Source: Metellina segmentata
Taxonomy: Eukaryota; Arthropoda; Arachnida; Araneae; Tetragnathidae
DNA: 64,000 nt
NCBI GenBank assembly: GCA_947359465.1
Contig: OX375879.1
Coordinates: 126,141,260-126,205,259 of the forward strand
Reading direction: 5' to 3'
Under the pieces are notes generated by a model that saw only the letters and a list, made by a program, of their open reading frames with translations, ran no database searches and was not told where the DNA came from. Numbering within the stretch: position 1 is the first letter of the stretch; each line of letters opens with the position of its first letter. The position numbers were made by a program, and so were the translations under genes. Shown in pieces: positions 1 through 12,451 of this stretch.

Positions 1-509
1 TCGATTCTCCCCCTGGAACCCAAAAGCTTTGGTTTCCCCATAGCTGCCTACAACCCAGACCTAACTTCAACTACATCTTCAGATCTACTCAATTAATAGA
101 ACATTCTCACGACAATAGAACTCCGCTTGTCAATAGAACAATGGAACTTCTTATGACAATAGAGCAATTGAAACTTTCATGACAATAGAACTCAACTCTA
201 TAAACTCCTCTCTTTTTCAGATCTCCAAGACCTCAAATATCTTTTTCAGAACCCCCCCCCCACTTAGACTTCTTTACAACCAACAGGACCACCCAAAAAG
301 CAGCCACCACCGCAACGAACCAATACTTATTTCCCTTTTTTATTTTACCAAGTCCAGGAGCACACCGCGCCGACTACGCTCCCGAAAAGCGAACGAGGAA
401 CTTTTTACCAACACTCAGTAAGCGTCCAAACAGACTAACCTTCGAGCGGGTGGCAGCACACTAGTGTGGCTACCGCTCCCCAGCACACCCAATAGGGCAA
501 GTACTAATA
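1..509 (+). repeat. Partial satellite monomer at left window edge, indel-rich
   Basis: This copy begins at about unit position 134, so its first ~133 bases lie outside the window. It differs from the consensus more than most copies. AGA is missing just after the C tract (about 261-263), two bases are added in the stretch reading CAGCCACCACCGC at 301-312, one T is missing from the T-run near 345-347, and C replaces G at 498. It shares the rare changes AATAGAGC (164) and CAAATATC (near 237) with the copy 13 monomers downstream (8537 and about 8611). Confidence 0.95.
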
Positions 510-1157
510 GTGTGCAAACTTCACCATCCATACAATAGGACCCAATCCTACCATACAAATACGTTAAACCATGCCAAAATTACATCAAACTTTCGATTGG
601 GTCATCCCGGAAAATTGTGCGCCTTTTGATTATGGATGCGACATCGATTCTCCCCCTGGAACCCAAAAGCTTTGGTTTCCCCATAGCTGCCTACAACCCA
701 GACCTAACTTCAACTACATCTTCAGATCTACTCAATTAATAGAACATTCTCACGACAATAGAACTCCGCTTGTCAATAGAACAATGGAACTTCTTATGAC
801 AATAGAACAATTGAACCTTTCATGACAATAGAACTCAACTCTATAAACTCCTCTCTTTTTCAGATCTCCAAGACCTCAAATCTCTTTTTCAGAACCCCCC
901 CCCCCCAAGACTTAGACTTCTTTACAACCAACAGGACCACCCAAAAAGCAGCACACCGCAACGAACCAATACTTATTTCCCTTTTTTATTTTTACCAAGT
1001 CCAGGAGCACACCGCGCCGACTACGCTCCCGAAAAGCGAACGAGGAACTTTTTACCAACACCTCAGTAAGCGTCCAAACAGACTAACCTTCGAGCGGGTG
1101 GCAGCACACTAGTGTGGCTACCGCTCCCCAGCACACCCAATAGGGGAAGTACTAATA
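510..1157 (+). repeat. Satellite monomer with two single-base insertions
   Basis: This is a complete copy, 648 bases long. An extra C at 606-608 (CATCCCGG where other copies read CATCCGG) and an extra C at 1061 (ACACCTCAG where others read ACACTCAG) break the reading frames that stay open in other copies. Its C tract has 12 residues. It belongs to the common sequence type: TGTGGCT beside the palindrome and AAACTTTCGA in the left part. Confidence 0.96.
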
Positions 1158-3733
1158 GTGTGCAAACTTCACCATCCATACAATAGGACCCAATCCTACC
1201 ATACAAATACGTTAAACCATGCCAAAATTACATCAAACTTTCGATTGGGTCATCCGGAAAATTGTGCGCCTTTTGATTATGGATGCGACATCGATTCTTC
1301 CCCTGGAACCCAAAAGCTTTGGTTTCCCCATAGCTGCCTACAACCCAGACCTAACTTCAACTACATCTTCAGATCTACTCAATTAATAGAACATTCTCAC
1401 GACAATAGAACTCCGCTTGTCAATAGAACAATGGAACTTCTTATGACAATAGAACAATTGAACCTTTCATGACAATAGAACTCAACTCTATAAACTCCTC
1501 TCTTTTTCAGATCTCCAAGACCTCAAATCTCTTTTTCAGAACCCCCCCCCCAAGACTTAGACTTCTTTACAACCAACAGGACCACCCAAAAAGCAGCACA
1601 CCGCAACGAACCAATACTTATTTCCCTTTTTTATTTTTACCAAGTCCAGGAGCACACCGCGCAGACTACGCTCCCGAAAAGCGAACGAGGAACTTTTTAC
1701 CGACACTCAGTAAGCGTCCAAACAGACTAACCTTCGAGCGGGTGGCAGCACACTAGTGTGGCTACCGCTCCCCAGCACACCCAATAGGGGAAGTTCTAAT
1801 AGTGTGCAAACTTCACCATCCATACAATAGGACCCAATCCTACCATACAAATACGTTAAACCATGCCAAAATTACATCAAACTTTCGATTGGGTCATCCG
1901 GAAAATTGTGCGCCTTTTGATTATGGATGCGACATCGATTCTCCCCCTGGAACCCAAAAGCTTTGGTTTCCCCATAGCTGCCTACAACCCAGACCTAACT
2001 TCAACTACATCTTCAGATCTACTCAATTAATAGAACATTCTCACGACAATAGAACTCCGCTTGTCAATAGAACAATGGAACTTCTTATGACAATAGAACA
2101 ATTGAACCTTTCATGACAATAGAACTCAACTCTATAAACTCCTTTCTTTTTCAGATCTCCAAGACCTCAAATCTCTTTTTCAGAACCCCCCCCCCAAGAC
2201 TTAGACTTCTTTACAACCAACAGGACCACCCAAAAAGCAGCACACCGCAACGAACCAATACTTATTTCCCTTTTTTATTTATACCAAGTCCAGGAGCACA
2301 CCGCGCCGACTACGCTCCCGAAAAGCGAACGAGGAACTTTTTACCAACACTCAGTAAGCGTCCAAACAGACTAACCTTCGAGCGGGAGGCAGCACACTAG
2401 TGTGGCTACCGCTCCCCAGCACACCCAATAGGGGAAGTACTAATAGTGTGCAAACTTCACCATCCATACAATAGGACCCAATCCTACCATACAAATACGT
2501 TAAACCATGCCAAAATTACATCAAACTTTCGATTGGGTCATCCGGAAAATTGTGCGCCTTTTGATTATGGATGCGACATCGATTCTCCCCCTGGAACCCA
2601 AAAGCTTTGGTTTCCCCATAGCTGCCTACAACCCAGACCTAACTTCAACTACATCTTCAGATCTACTCAATTAATAGAACATTCTCACGACAATAGAACT
2701 CCGCTTGTCAATAGAACAATGGAACTTCTTATGACAATAGAACAATTGAACCTTTCATGACAATAGAACTCAACTCTATAAACTCCTCATTTTTTCAGAT
2801 CTCCAAGACCTCAAATCTCTTTTTCAGAACCCCCCCCCCCAAGACTTAGACTTCTTCACAACCAACAGGACCACCCAAAAAGCAGCACACCGCAACGAAC
2901 CAATACTTATTTCCCTTTTTTATTTTTACCAAGTCCAGGAGCACACCGCGCCGACTACGCTCCCGAAAAGCGAACGAGGAACTTTTTACCAACACTCACT
3001 AAGCGTCCAAACAGACTAACCTTCGAGCGGGTGGCAGCACACTAGTGTGTCTACCGCTCCCCAGCACACCCAATAGGGGAAGTACTAATAGTGTGCAAAC
3101 TTCACCATCCATACAATAGGACCCAATTCTACCATACAAATACGTTAAACCATGCCAAAATTACATCAAACATTCGATTGGGTCATCCGGAAAATTGTGC
3201 GCCTTTTGATTATGGATGCGACATCGATTCTCCCCCTGGAACCCAAAAGCTTTGGTTTCCCCATAGCTGCCTACAACCCAGACCTAACTTCAACTACATC
3301 TTCAGATCTACTCAATTAATAGAACATTCTCACGACAATAGAACTCCGCTTGTCAATAGAACAATGGAACTTCTTATGACAATAGAACAATTGAACCTTT
3401 CATAACAATAGAACTCAACTCTATAAACTCCTCTCTTTTTCAGATCTCCAAGACCTCAAATCTCTTTTTCAGAACCCCCCCCCAAGACTTAGACTTCTTT
3501 ACAACCAACAGGACCACCCAAAAAGCAGCACACCGCAACGAACCAATACTTATTTCCCTTTTTTATTTTTACCAAGTCCAGGAGCACACCGCGCCGACTA
3601 CGCTCCCGAAAAGCGAACGAGGAACTTTTTACCAACACTCAGTAAGCGTCCAAACAGACTAACCTTCGAGCGGGTGGCAGCACACTAGTGTGGCTACCGC
3701 TCCCCAGCACACCCAATAGGGGAAGTACTAATA

Positions 3734-6309
3734 GTGTGCAAACTTCACCATCCATACAATAGGACCCAATCCTACCATACAAATACGTTAAACCATGCCA
3801 AAATTACATCAAACTTTCGATTGGGTCATCCGGAAAATTGTGCGCCTTTTGATTATGGATGCGACATCGATTCTCCCCCTGGAACCCAAAAGCTTTGGTT
3901 TCCCCATAGCTGCCTACAACCCAGACCTAACTTCAACTACATCTTCAGATCTACTCAATTAATAGAACATTCTCACGACAATAGAACTCCGCTTGTCAAT
4001 AGAACAATGGAACTTCTTATGACAATAGAACAATTGAACCTTTCATGACAATAGAACTCAACTCTATAAACTCCTCATTTTTTCAGATCTCCAAGACCTC
4101 AAATCTCTTTTTCAGAACACCCCCCCAAGACTTAGACTTCTTTACAACCAACAGGACCACCCAAAAAGCAGCACACCGCAACGAACCAATACTTATTTCC
4201 CTTTTTTATTTTTACCAAGTCCAGGAGCACACCGCGCAGACTACGCTCCCGAAAAGCGAACGAGGAACTTTTTACCAACACTCACTAAGCGTCCAAACAG
4301 ACTAACCTTCGAGCGGGTGGCAGCACACTAGTGTGTCTACCGCTCCCCAACACACCCAATAGGGGAAGTACTAATAGTGTGCGAACTTCACCATCCATAC
4401 AATAGGACCCAATTCTACCATACAAATACGTTAAACCATGCCAAAATTACATCAAACATTCGATTGGGTCATCCGGAAAATTGTGCGCCTTTTGATTATG
4501 GATGCGACATCGATTCTCCCCCTGGAACCCAAAAGCTTTGGTTTCCCCATAGCTGCCTACAACCCAGACCTAACTTCAACTACATCTTCAGATCTACTCA
4601 ATTAATAGAACATTCTCACGACAATAGAACTCCGCTTGTCAATAGAACAATGGAACTTCTTATGACAATAGAACAATTGAACCTTTCATGACAATAGAAC
4701 TCAACTCTATAAACTCCTCTCTTTTTCAGATCTCCAAGACCTCAAATCTCTTTTTCAGAACCCCCACCCCCAAGACTTAGACTTCTTTACAACCAACAGG
4801 ACCACCCAAAAAGCAGCACACCGCAACGAACCAATACTTATTTCCCTTTTTTATTTTTACCAAGTCCAGGAGCACACCGCGCCGACTACGCTCCCGAAAA
4901 GCGAACGAGGAACTTTTTACCAACACTCAGTAAGCGTCCAAACAGACTAACCTTCGAGCGGGTGGCAGCACACTAGTGTGGCTACCGCTCCCCAGCACAC
5001 CCAATAGGGGAAGTACTAATAGTGTGCAAACTTCACCATCCATACAATAGGACCCAATCCTACCATACAAATACGTTAAACCATGCCAAAATTACATCAA
5101 ACTTTCGATTGGGTCATCCGGAAAATTGTGCGCCTTTTGATTATGGATGCGACATCGATTCTCCCCCTGGAACCCAAAAGCTTTGGTTTCCCCATAGCTG
5201 CCTACAACCCAGACCTAACTTCAACTACATCTTCAGATCTACTCAATTAATAGAACATTCTCACGACAATAGAACTCCGCTTGTCAATAGAACAATGGAA
5301 CTTCTTATGACAATAGAACAATTGAACCTTTCATGACAATAGAACTCAACTCTATAAACTCCTCATTTTTTCAGATCTCCAAGACCTCAAATCTCTTTTT
5401 CAGAACACCCCCCCAAGACTTAGACTTCTTTACAACCAACAGGACCACCCAAAAAGCAGCACACCGCAACGAACCAATACTTATTTCCCTTTTTTATTTT
5501 TACCAAGTCCAGGAGCACACCGCGCCGACTACGCTCCCGAAAAGCGAACGAGGAACTTTTTACCAACACTCACTAAGCGTCCAAACAGACTAACCTTCGA
5601 GCGGGTGGCAGCACACTAGTGTGTCTACCGCTCCCCAGCACACCCAATAGGGGAAGTACTAATAGTGTGCGAACTTCACCATCCATACAATAGGACCCAA
5701 TTCTACCATACAAATACGTTAAACCATGCCAAAATTACATCAAACATTCGATTGGGTCATCCGGAAAATTGTGCGCCTTTTGATTATGGATGCGACATCG
5801 ATTCTCCCCCTGGAACCCAAAAGCTTTGGTTTCCCCATAGCTGCCTACAACCCAGACCTAACTTCAACTACATCTTCAGATCTACTCAATTAATAGAACA
5901 TTCTCACGACAATAGAACTCCGCTTGTCAATAGAACAATGGAACTTCTTATGACAATAGAACAATTGAACCTTTCATGACAATAGAACTCAACTCTATAA
6001 ACTCCTCTCTTTTTCAGATCTCCAAGACCTCAAATCTCTTTTTCAGAACCCCCACCCCCAAGACTTAGACTTCTTTACAACCAACAGGACCACCCAAAAA
6101 GCAGCACACCGCAACGAACCAATACTTATTTCCCTTTTTTATTTTTACCAAGTCCAGGAGCACACCGCGCCGACTACGCTCCCGAAAAGCGAACGAGGAA
6201 CTTTTTACCAACACTCAGTAAGCGTCCAAACAGACTAACCTTCGAGCGGGTGGCAGCACACTAGTGTGGCTACCGCTCCCCAGCACACCCAATAGGGGAA
6301 GTACTAATA
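3734..6309 (+). repeat. Dimer duplication (two monomers repeated once)
   Basis: The pair at 3734-5021 is followed by a near-identical pair at 5022-6309, offset 1288 bases. In both pairs the first monomer carries CTCATTTTTT and the C tract preceded by GAACACCC. In both, the second monomer starts GTGCGAAC, has the AATTCTACC and AAACATTCGA changes, and has an A-interrupted C tract. A visible difference is CGCGCAGAC near 4235 where the second pair reads CGCGCCGAC. Confidence 0.9.
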
Positions 6310-8886
6310 GTGTGCAAACTTCACCATCCATACAATAGGACCCAATCCTACCATACAAATACGTTAAACCATGCCAAAATTACATCAAACTTTCGATTGG
6401 GTCATCCGGAAAATTGTGCGCCTTTTGATTATGGATGCGACATCGATTCTCCCCCTGGAACCCAAAAGCTTTGGTTTCCCCATAGCTGCCTACAACCCAG
6501 ACCTAACTTCAACTACATCTTCAGATCTACTCAATTAATAGAACATTCTCACGACAATAGAACTCCGCTTGTCAATAGAACAATGGAACTTCTTATGACA
6601 ATAGAACAATTGAACCTTTCATGACAATAGAACTCAACTCTATAAACTCCTCTCTTTTTCAGATCTCCAAGACCTCAAATCTCTTTTTCAGAACCCCCCC
6701 CCAAGACTTAGACTTCTTTACAACCAACAGGACCACCCAAAAAGCAGCACACCGCAACGAACCAATACTTATTTTCCTTTTTTATTTTTACCAAGCCCAG
6801 GAGCACACCGCGCCGACTACGCTCCCGAAAAGCGAACGAGGAACTTTTTACCAACACTCAGTAAGCGTCCAAACAGACTAACCTTCGAGCGGGTGGCAGA
6901 ACACTAGTGTGGCTACCGCTCCCCAGCACACCCAATAGGGGAAGTACTAATAGTGTGCAAACTTCACCATCCATACAATAGGACCCAATCCTACCATAAA
7001 AATACGTTAAACCATGCCAAAATTACATCAAACTTTCGATTGGGTCATCCGGAAAATTGTGCGCCTTTTGATTATGGATGCGACATCGATTCTCCCCCTG
7101 GAACCCAAAAGCTTTGGTTTCCCCATAGCTGCCTACAACCCAGACCTAACTTCAACTACATCTTCAGATCTACTCAATTAATAGAACATTCTCACGACAA
7201 TAGAACTCCGCTTGTCAATAGAACAATGGAACTTCTTATGACAATAGAACAATTGAACCTTTCATGACAATAGAACTCAACTCTATAAACTCCTCTCTTT
7301 TTCAGATCTCCAAGACCTCAAATCTCTTTTTCAGAACCCCCACCCCCAAGACTTAGACTTCTTTACAACCAACAGGACCACCCAAAAAGCAGCACACCGC
7401 AACGAACCAATACTTATTTCCCTTTTTTATTTTTACCAAGTCCAGGAGCACACCGCGCCGACTACGCTCCCGAAAAGCGAACGAGGAACTTTTTACCAAC
7501 ACTCAGTAAGCGTCCAAACAGACTAACCTTCGAGCGGGTGGCAGCACACTAGTGTGGCTACCGCTCCCCAGCACACCCAATAGGGGAAGTACTAATAGTG
7601 TGCAAACTTCACCATCCATACAATAGGACCCAATCCTACCATACAAATACGTTAAACCATGCCAAAATTACATCAAACTTTCGATTGGGTCATCCGGAAA
7701 ATTGTGCGCCTTTTGATTATGGATGCGACATCGATTCTCCCCCTGGAACCCAAAAGCTTTGGTTTCCCCATAGCTGCCTACAACCCAGACCTAACTTCAA
7801 CTACATCTTCAGATCTACTCAATTAATAGAACATTCTCACGACAATAGAACTCCGCTTGTCAATAGAACAATGGAACTTCTTATGACAATAGAACAATTG
7901 AACCTTTCATGACAATAGAACTCAACTCTATAAACTCCTCTCTTTTTCAGATCTCCAAGACCTCAAATCTCTTTTTCAGAACCCCCCCCCAAGACTTAGA
8001 CTTCTTTACAACCAACAGGACCACCCAAAAAGCAGCACACCGCAACGAACCAATACTTATTTTCCTTTTTTATTTTTACCAAGCCCAGGAGCACACCGCG
8101 CCGACTACGCTCCCGAAAAGCGAACGAGGAACTTTTTACCAACACTCAGTAAGCGTCCAAACAGACTAACCTTCGAGCGGGTGGCAGAACACTAGTGTGG
8201 CTACCGCTCCCCAGCACACCCAATAGGGGAAGTACTAATAGTGTGCAAACTTCACCATCCATACAATAGGACCCAATCCTACCATAAAAATACGTTAAAC
8301 CATGCCAAAATTACATCAAACTTTCGATTGGGTCATCCGGAAAATTGTGCGCCTTTTGATTATGGATGCGACATCGATTCTCCCCCTGGAACCCAAAAGC
8401 TTTGGTTTCCCCATAGCTGCCTACAACCCAGACCTAACTTCAACTACATCTTCAGATCTACTCAATTAATAGAACATTCTCACGACAATAGAACTCCGCT
8501 TGTCAATAGAACAATGGAACTTCTTATGACAATAGAGCAATTGAAACTTTCATGACAATAGAACTCAACTCTATAAACTCCTCTCTTTTTCAGATCTCCA
8601 AGACCTCAAATATCTTTTTCAGAACCCCCCCCCCCCAAGACTTAGACTTCTTTACAACCAACAGGACCACCCAAAAAGCAGCACACCGCAACGAACCAAT
8701 ACTTATTTCCCTTTTTTATTTTTACCAAGTCCAGGAGCACACCGCGCAGACTAAGCTCCCGAAAAGCGAACGAGGAACTTTTTACCGACACTCAGTAAGC
8801 GTCCAAACAGACTAACCTTCGAGCGGGTGGCAGCACACTAGTGTGGCTACCGCTCCCCAGCACACCCAATAGGGGAAGTTCTAATA
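6310..8886 (+). repeat. Dimer duplication followed by a hybrid monomer end
   Basis: The monomers at 6310 and 6953 are repeated at 7598 and 8241, offset 1288. Shared private changes are CTTATTTTCC and AAGCCCAGG (6770-6800 and 8058-8088), GGCAGAACAC instead of GGCAGCACAC (near 6895 and 8183), and CATAAAAATAC (near 6996 and 8284). The identity stops inside the last monomer. From about 8533 its right part matches the partial copy at the left window edge, and from about 8740 it matches the copy starting at 1158. Confidence 0.88.
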
Positions 8887-11800
8887 GTGTGCAAACTTCA
8901 CCATCCATACAATAGGACCCAATCCTACCATACAAATACGTTAAACCATGCCAAAATTACATCAAACTTTCGATTGGGTCATCCGGAAAATTGTGCGCCT
9001 TTTGATTATGGATGCGACATCGATTCTCCCCCTGGAACCCAAAAGCTTTGTTTCCCCATAGCTGCCTACAACCCAGACCTAACTTCAACTACATCTTCAG
9101 ATCTACTCAATTAATAGAACATTCTCACGACAATAGAACTCCGCTTGTCAATAGAACAATGGAACTTCTTATGACAATAGAACAATTGAACCTTTCATGA
9201 CAATAGAACTCAACTCTATAAACTCCTTTCTTTTTCAGATCTCCAAGACCTCAAATCTCTTTTTCAGAACCCCCCCCCCCCAAGACTTAGACTTCTTTAC
9301 AACCAACAGGACCACCCAAAAAGCAGCACACCGCAACGAACCAATACTTATTTCCCTTTTTTATTTTTACCAAGTCCAGGAGCACACCGCGCCGACTACG
9401 CTCCCGAAAAGCGAACGAGGAACTTTTTACCAACACTCAGTAAGCGTCCAAACAGACTAACCTTCGAGCGGGTGGCAGCACACTAGTGTGGCTACCGCTC
9501 CCCAGCACACCCAATAGGGGAAGTACTAATAGTGTGCAAACTTCACCATCCATACAATAGGACCCAATCCTACCATACAAATACGTTAAACCATGCCAAA
9601 ATTACATCAAACTTTCGATTGGGTCATCCGGAAAATTGTGCGCCTTTTGATTATGGATGCGACATCGATTCTCCCCCTGGAACCCAAAAGCTTTGGTTTC
9701 CCCATAGCTGCCTACAACCCAGACCTAACTTCAACTACATCTTCAGATCTACTCAATTAATAGAACATTCTCACGACAATAGAACTCCGCTTGTCAATAG
9801 AACAATGGAACTTCTTATGACAATAGAACAATTGAACCTTTCATGACAATAGAACTCAACTCTATAAACTCCTCATTTTTTCAGATCTCCAAGACCTCAA
9901 ATCTCTTTTTCAGAACCCCCCCCCCAAGACTTAGACTTCATCACAACCAACAGGACCACCCAAAAAGCAGCACACCGCAACGAACCAATACTTATTTCCC
10001 TTTTTTATTTTTACCAAGTCCAGGAGCACACCGCGCCGACTACGCTCCCGAAAAGCGAACGAGGAACTTTTTACCAACACTCACTAAGCGTCCAAACAGA
10101 CTAACCTTCGAGCGGGTGGCAGCACACTAGTGTGTCTACCGCTCCCCAGCACACCCAATAGGGGAAGTACTAATAGTGTGCAAACTTCACCATCCATACA
10201 ATAGGACCCAATCCTACCATACAAATACGTTAAACCATGCCAAAATTACATCAAACATTCGATTGGGTCATCCGGAAAATTGTGCGCCTTTTGATTATGG
10301 ATGCGACATCGATTCTCCCCCTGGAACCCAAAAGCTTTGGTTTCCCCATAGCTGCCTACAACCCAGACCTAACTTCAACTACATCTTCAGATCTACTCAA
10401 TTAATAGAACATTCTCACGACAATAGAACTCCGCTTGTCAATAGAACAATGGAACTTCTTATGACAATAGAACAATTGAACCTTTCATAACAATAGAACT
10501 CAACTCTATAAACTCCTCTCTTTTTCAGATCTCCAAGACCTCAAATCTCTTTTTCAGAACCCCCCCCCCAAGACTTAGACTTCTTTACAACCAACAGGAC
10601 CACCCAAAAAGCAGCACACCGCAACGAACCAATACTTATTTCCCTTTTTTATTTTTACCAAGTCCAGGAGCACACCGCGCCGACTACGCTCCCGAAAAGC
10701 GAACGAGGAACTTTTTACCAACACTCAGTAAGCGTCCAAACAGACTAACCTTCGAGCGGGTGGCAGCACACTAGTGTGGCTACCGCTCCCCAGCACACCC
10801 AATAGGGGAAGTACTAATAGTGTGCAAACTTCACCATCCATACAATAGGACCCAATCCTACCATACAAATACGTTAAACCATGCCAAAATTACATCAAAC
10901 TTTCGATTGGGTCATCCGGAAAATTGTGCGCCTTTTGATTATGGATGCGACATCGATTCTCCCCCTGGAACCCAAAAGCTTTGGTTTCCCCATAGCTGCC
11001 TACAACCCAGACCTAACTTCAACTACATCTTCAGATCTACTCAATTAATAGAACATTCTCACGACAATAGAACTCCGCTTGTCAATAGAACAATGGAACT
11101 TCTTATGACAATAGAACAATTGAACCTTTCATGACAATAGAACTCAACTCTATAAACTCCTCATTTTTTCAGATCTCCAAGACCTCAAATCTCTTTTTCA
11201 TAACACCCCCCCAAGACTTAGACTTCTTTACAACCAACAGGACCACCCAAAAAGCAGCACACCGCAACGAACCAATACTTATTTCCCTTTTTTATTTTTA
11301 CCAAGTCCAGGAGCACACCGCGCCGACTACGCTCCCGAAAAGCGAACGAGGAACTTTTTACCAACACTCACTAAGCGTCCAAACAGACTAACCTTCGAGC
11401 GGGTGGCAGCACACTAGTGTGTCTACCGCTCCCCAGCACACCCAATAGGGGAAGTACTAATAGTGTGCGAACTTCACCATCCATACAATAGGACCCAATT
11501 CTACCATACAAATACGTTAAACCATGCCAAAATTACATCAAACATTCGATTGGGTCATCCGGAAAATTGTGCGCCTTTTGATTATGGATGCGACATCGAT
11601 TCTCCCCCTGGAACCCAAAAGCTTTGGTTTCCCCATAGCTGCCTACAACCCAGACCTAACTTCAACTACATCTTCAGATCTACTCAATTAATAGAACATT
11701 CTCACGACAATAGAACTCCGCTTGTCAATAGAACAATGGAACTTCTTATGACAATAGAACAATTGAACCTTTCATGACAATAGAACTCAACTCTATAAAC

Positions 11801-12256
11801 TCCTCTCTTTTTCAGATCTCCAAGACCTCAAATCTCTTTTTCAGAACCCCCACCCCCAAGACTTAGACTTCTTTACAACCAACAGGACCACCCAAAAAGC
11901 AGCACACCGCAACGAACCAATACTTATTTCCCTTTTTTATTTTTACCAAGTCCAGGAGCACACCGCGCCGACTACGCTCCCGAAAAGCGAACGAGGAACT
12001 TTTTACCAACACTCAGTAAGCGTCCAAACAGACTAACCTTCGAGCGGGTGGCAGCACACTAGTGTGGCTACCGCTCCCCAGCACACCCAATAGGGGAAGT
12101 ACTAATAGTGTGCAAACTTCACCATCCATACAATAGGACCCAATCCTACCATACAAATACGTTAAACCATGCCAAAATTACATCAAACTTTCGATTGGGT
12201 CATCCGGAAAATTGTGCGCCTTTTGATTATGGATGCGACATCGATTCTCCCCCTGG

Positions 12257-12274
12257 AACCCAAAAGCTTTGGTT
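12257..12274 (+). other. Imperfect dyad centred on AAGCTT
   Basis: AACCCAAAAGCTTTGGTT is an inverted repeat with AAAGCTTT as the perfect core and AACC/GGTT as the outer arms, with one extra pair of bases on the left. AAGCTT recurs once per monomer, so a HindIII digest should give a ~644-base ladder. It is a candidate dyad site with no other support. Confidence 0.5.
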
Positions 12275-12330
12275 TCCCCATAGCTGCCTACAACCCAGAC
12301 CTAACTTCAACTACATCTTCAGATCTACTC

Positions 12331-12430
12331 AATTAATAGAACATTCTCACGACAATAGAACTCCGCTTGTCAATAGAACAATGGAACTTCTTATGACAAT
12401 AGAACAATTGAACCTTTCATAACAATAGAA
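12331..12430 (+). repeat. Five-fold AATAG(AAC) sub-repeat within the monomer
   Basis: AATAGAAC occurs at 12335, 12354, 12372, 12398 and 12424, with spacings of 19, 18, 26 and 26 bases. The last two intervals share flanking sequence (a GACAATAGAAC core preceded by TTAT or TCAT/TCAA), which suggests an old internal duplication. Three more AATAG pentamers lie at 12132, 12732 and 12747, giving eight per unit on this strand. The complement CTATT is absent from the consensus on the same strand. The boxes are not especially conserved: AATAGAGC, AATAGGAC, TATAGAAC and AATATAAC variants exist in other copies. They may be remnants of the short repeat from which the unit grew, or protein binding sites. 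The sequence cannot decide. Confidence 0.9.
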
Positions 12431-12438
12431 CTCAACTC

Positions 12439-12444
12439 TATAAA
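12439..12444 (+). promoter_or_regulatory. TATAAA element, possible but unproven satellite promoter
   Basis: TATAAA sits in a pyrimidine-rich stretch just right of the AATAG boxes and appears in every copy I read. Two initiator-like CTTTTTCAGA boxes follow, with their CAG adenine about 20 and 49 bases downstream. Neither matches the roughly 30-base spacing usual for a TATA-driven polymerase II start. Satellite arrays are often transcribed, but a six-base match in A/T-rich DNA is weak evidence. Confidence 0.15.
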
Positions 12445-12451
12445 CTCCTCT

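Larger units (their letters stand above)
1158..8886 (+). repeat. Array section A: 12 monomers with two dimer duplications
   Basis: Monomer starts are 1158, 1802, 2446, 3091, 3734, 4377, 5022, 5665, 6310, 6953, 7598 and 8241. Most are the TGTGGCT/AAACTTTCGA type. Those at 3091, 4377 and 5665 are the alternative TGTGTCT/AAACATTCGA type. Local markers are GTGCGAAC at 4377 and 5665 (otherwise only at 11463), CATAAAAATAC in the copies at 6953 and 8241, AAGCCCAGG in the copies at 6310 and 7598, and a CTCATTTTTT segment in the copies starting at 2446, 3734 and 5022. Confidence 0.95.

Noticed and set aside
1469..1756. A second recurrent frame of 86-96 codons starting at the ATG in CATGAC, overlapping the stop of the first frame.
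   Set aside because: It crosses the variable C tract, so its carboxyl half switches between frames from copy to copy. Ten copies lose the ATG (CATAAC). The stop-start overlap resembles bacterial translational coupling only by chance.
12216..12226. CGCCTTTT resembling loop I of U5 snRNA.
   Set aside because: The match stops after eight bases, the invariant loop continues differently, and no flanking stem or Sm site is present.
12108..12422. A 104-codon open frame recurring in nearly every monomer (here 12108-12422).
   Set aside because: It opens with GTG, not ATG, and has no ribosome binding site or recognisable domain. The common variants within it (for example at the ATCGAT, AAACTTTCGA, CAATCCTACC, CTACTCAA and AATGGAAC sites) nearly all change the amino acid, so there is no sign of selection on a protein. 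The upstream extension to 109 codons exists only in copies with ATAGTGGAAG.
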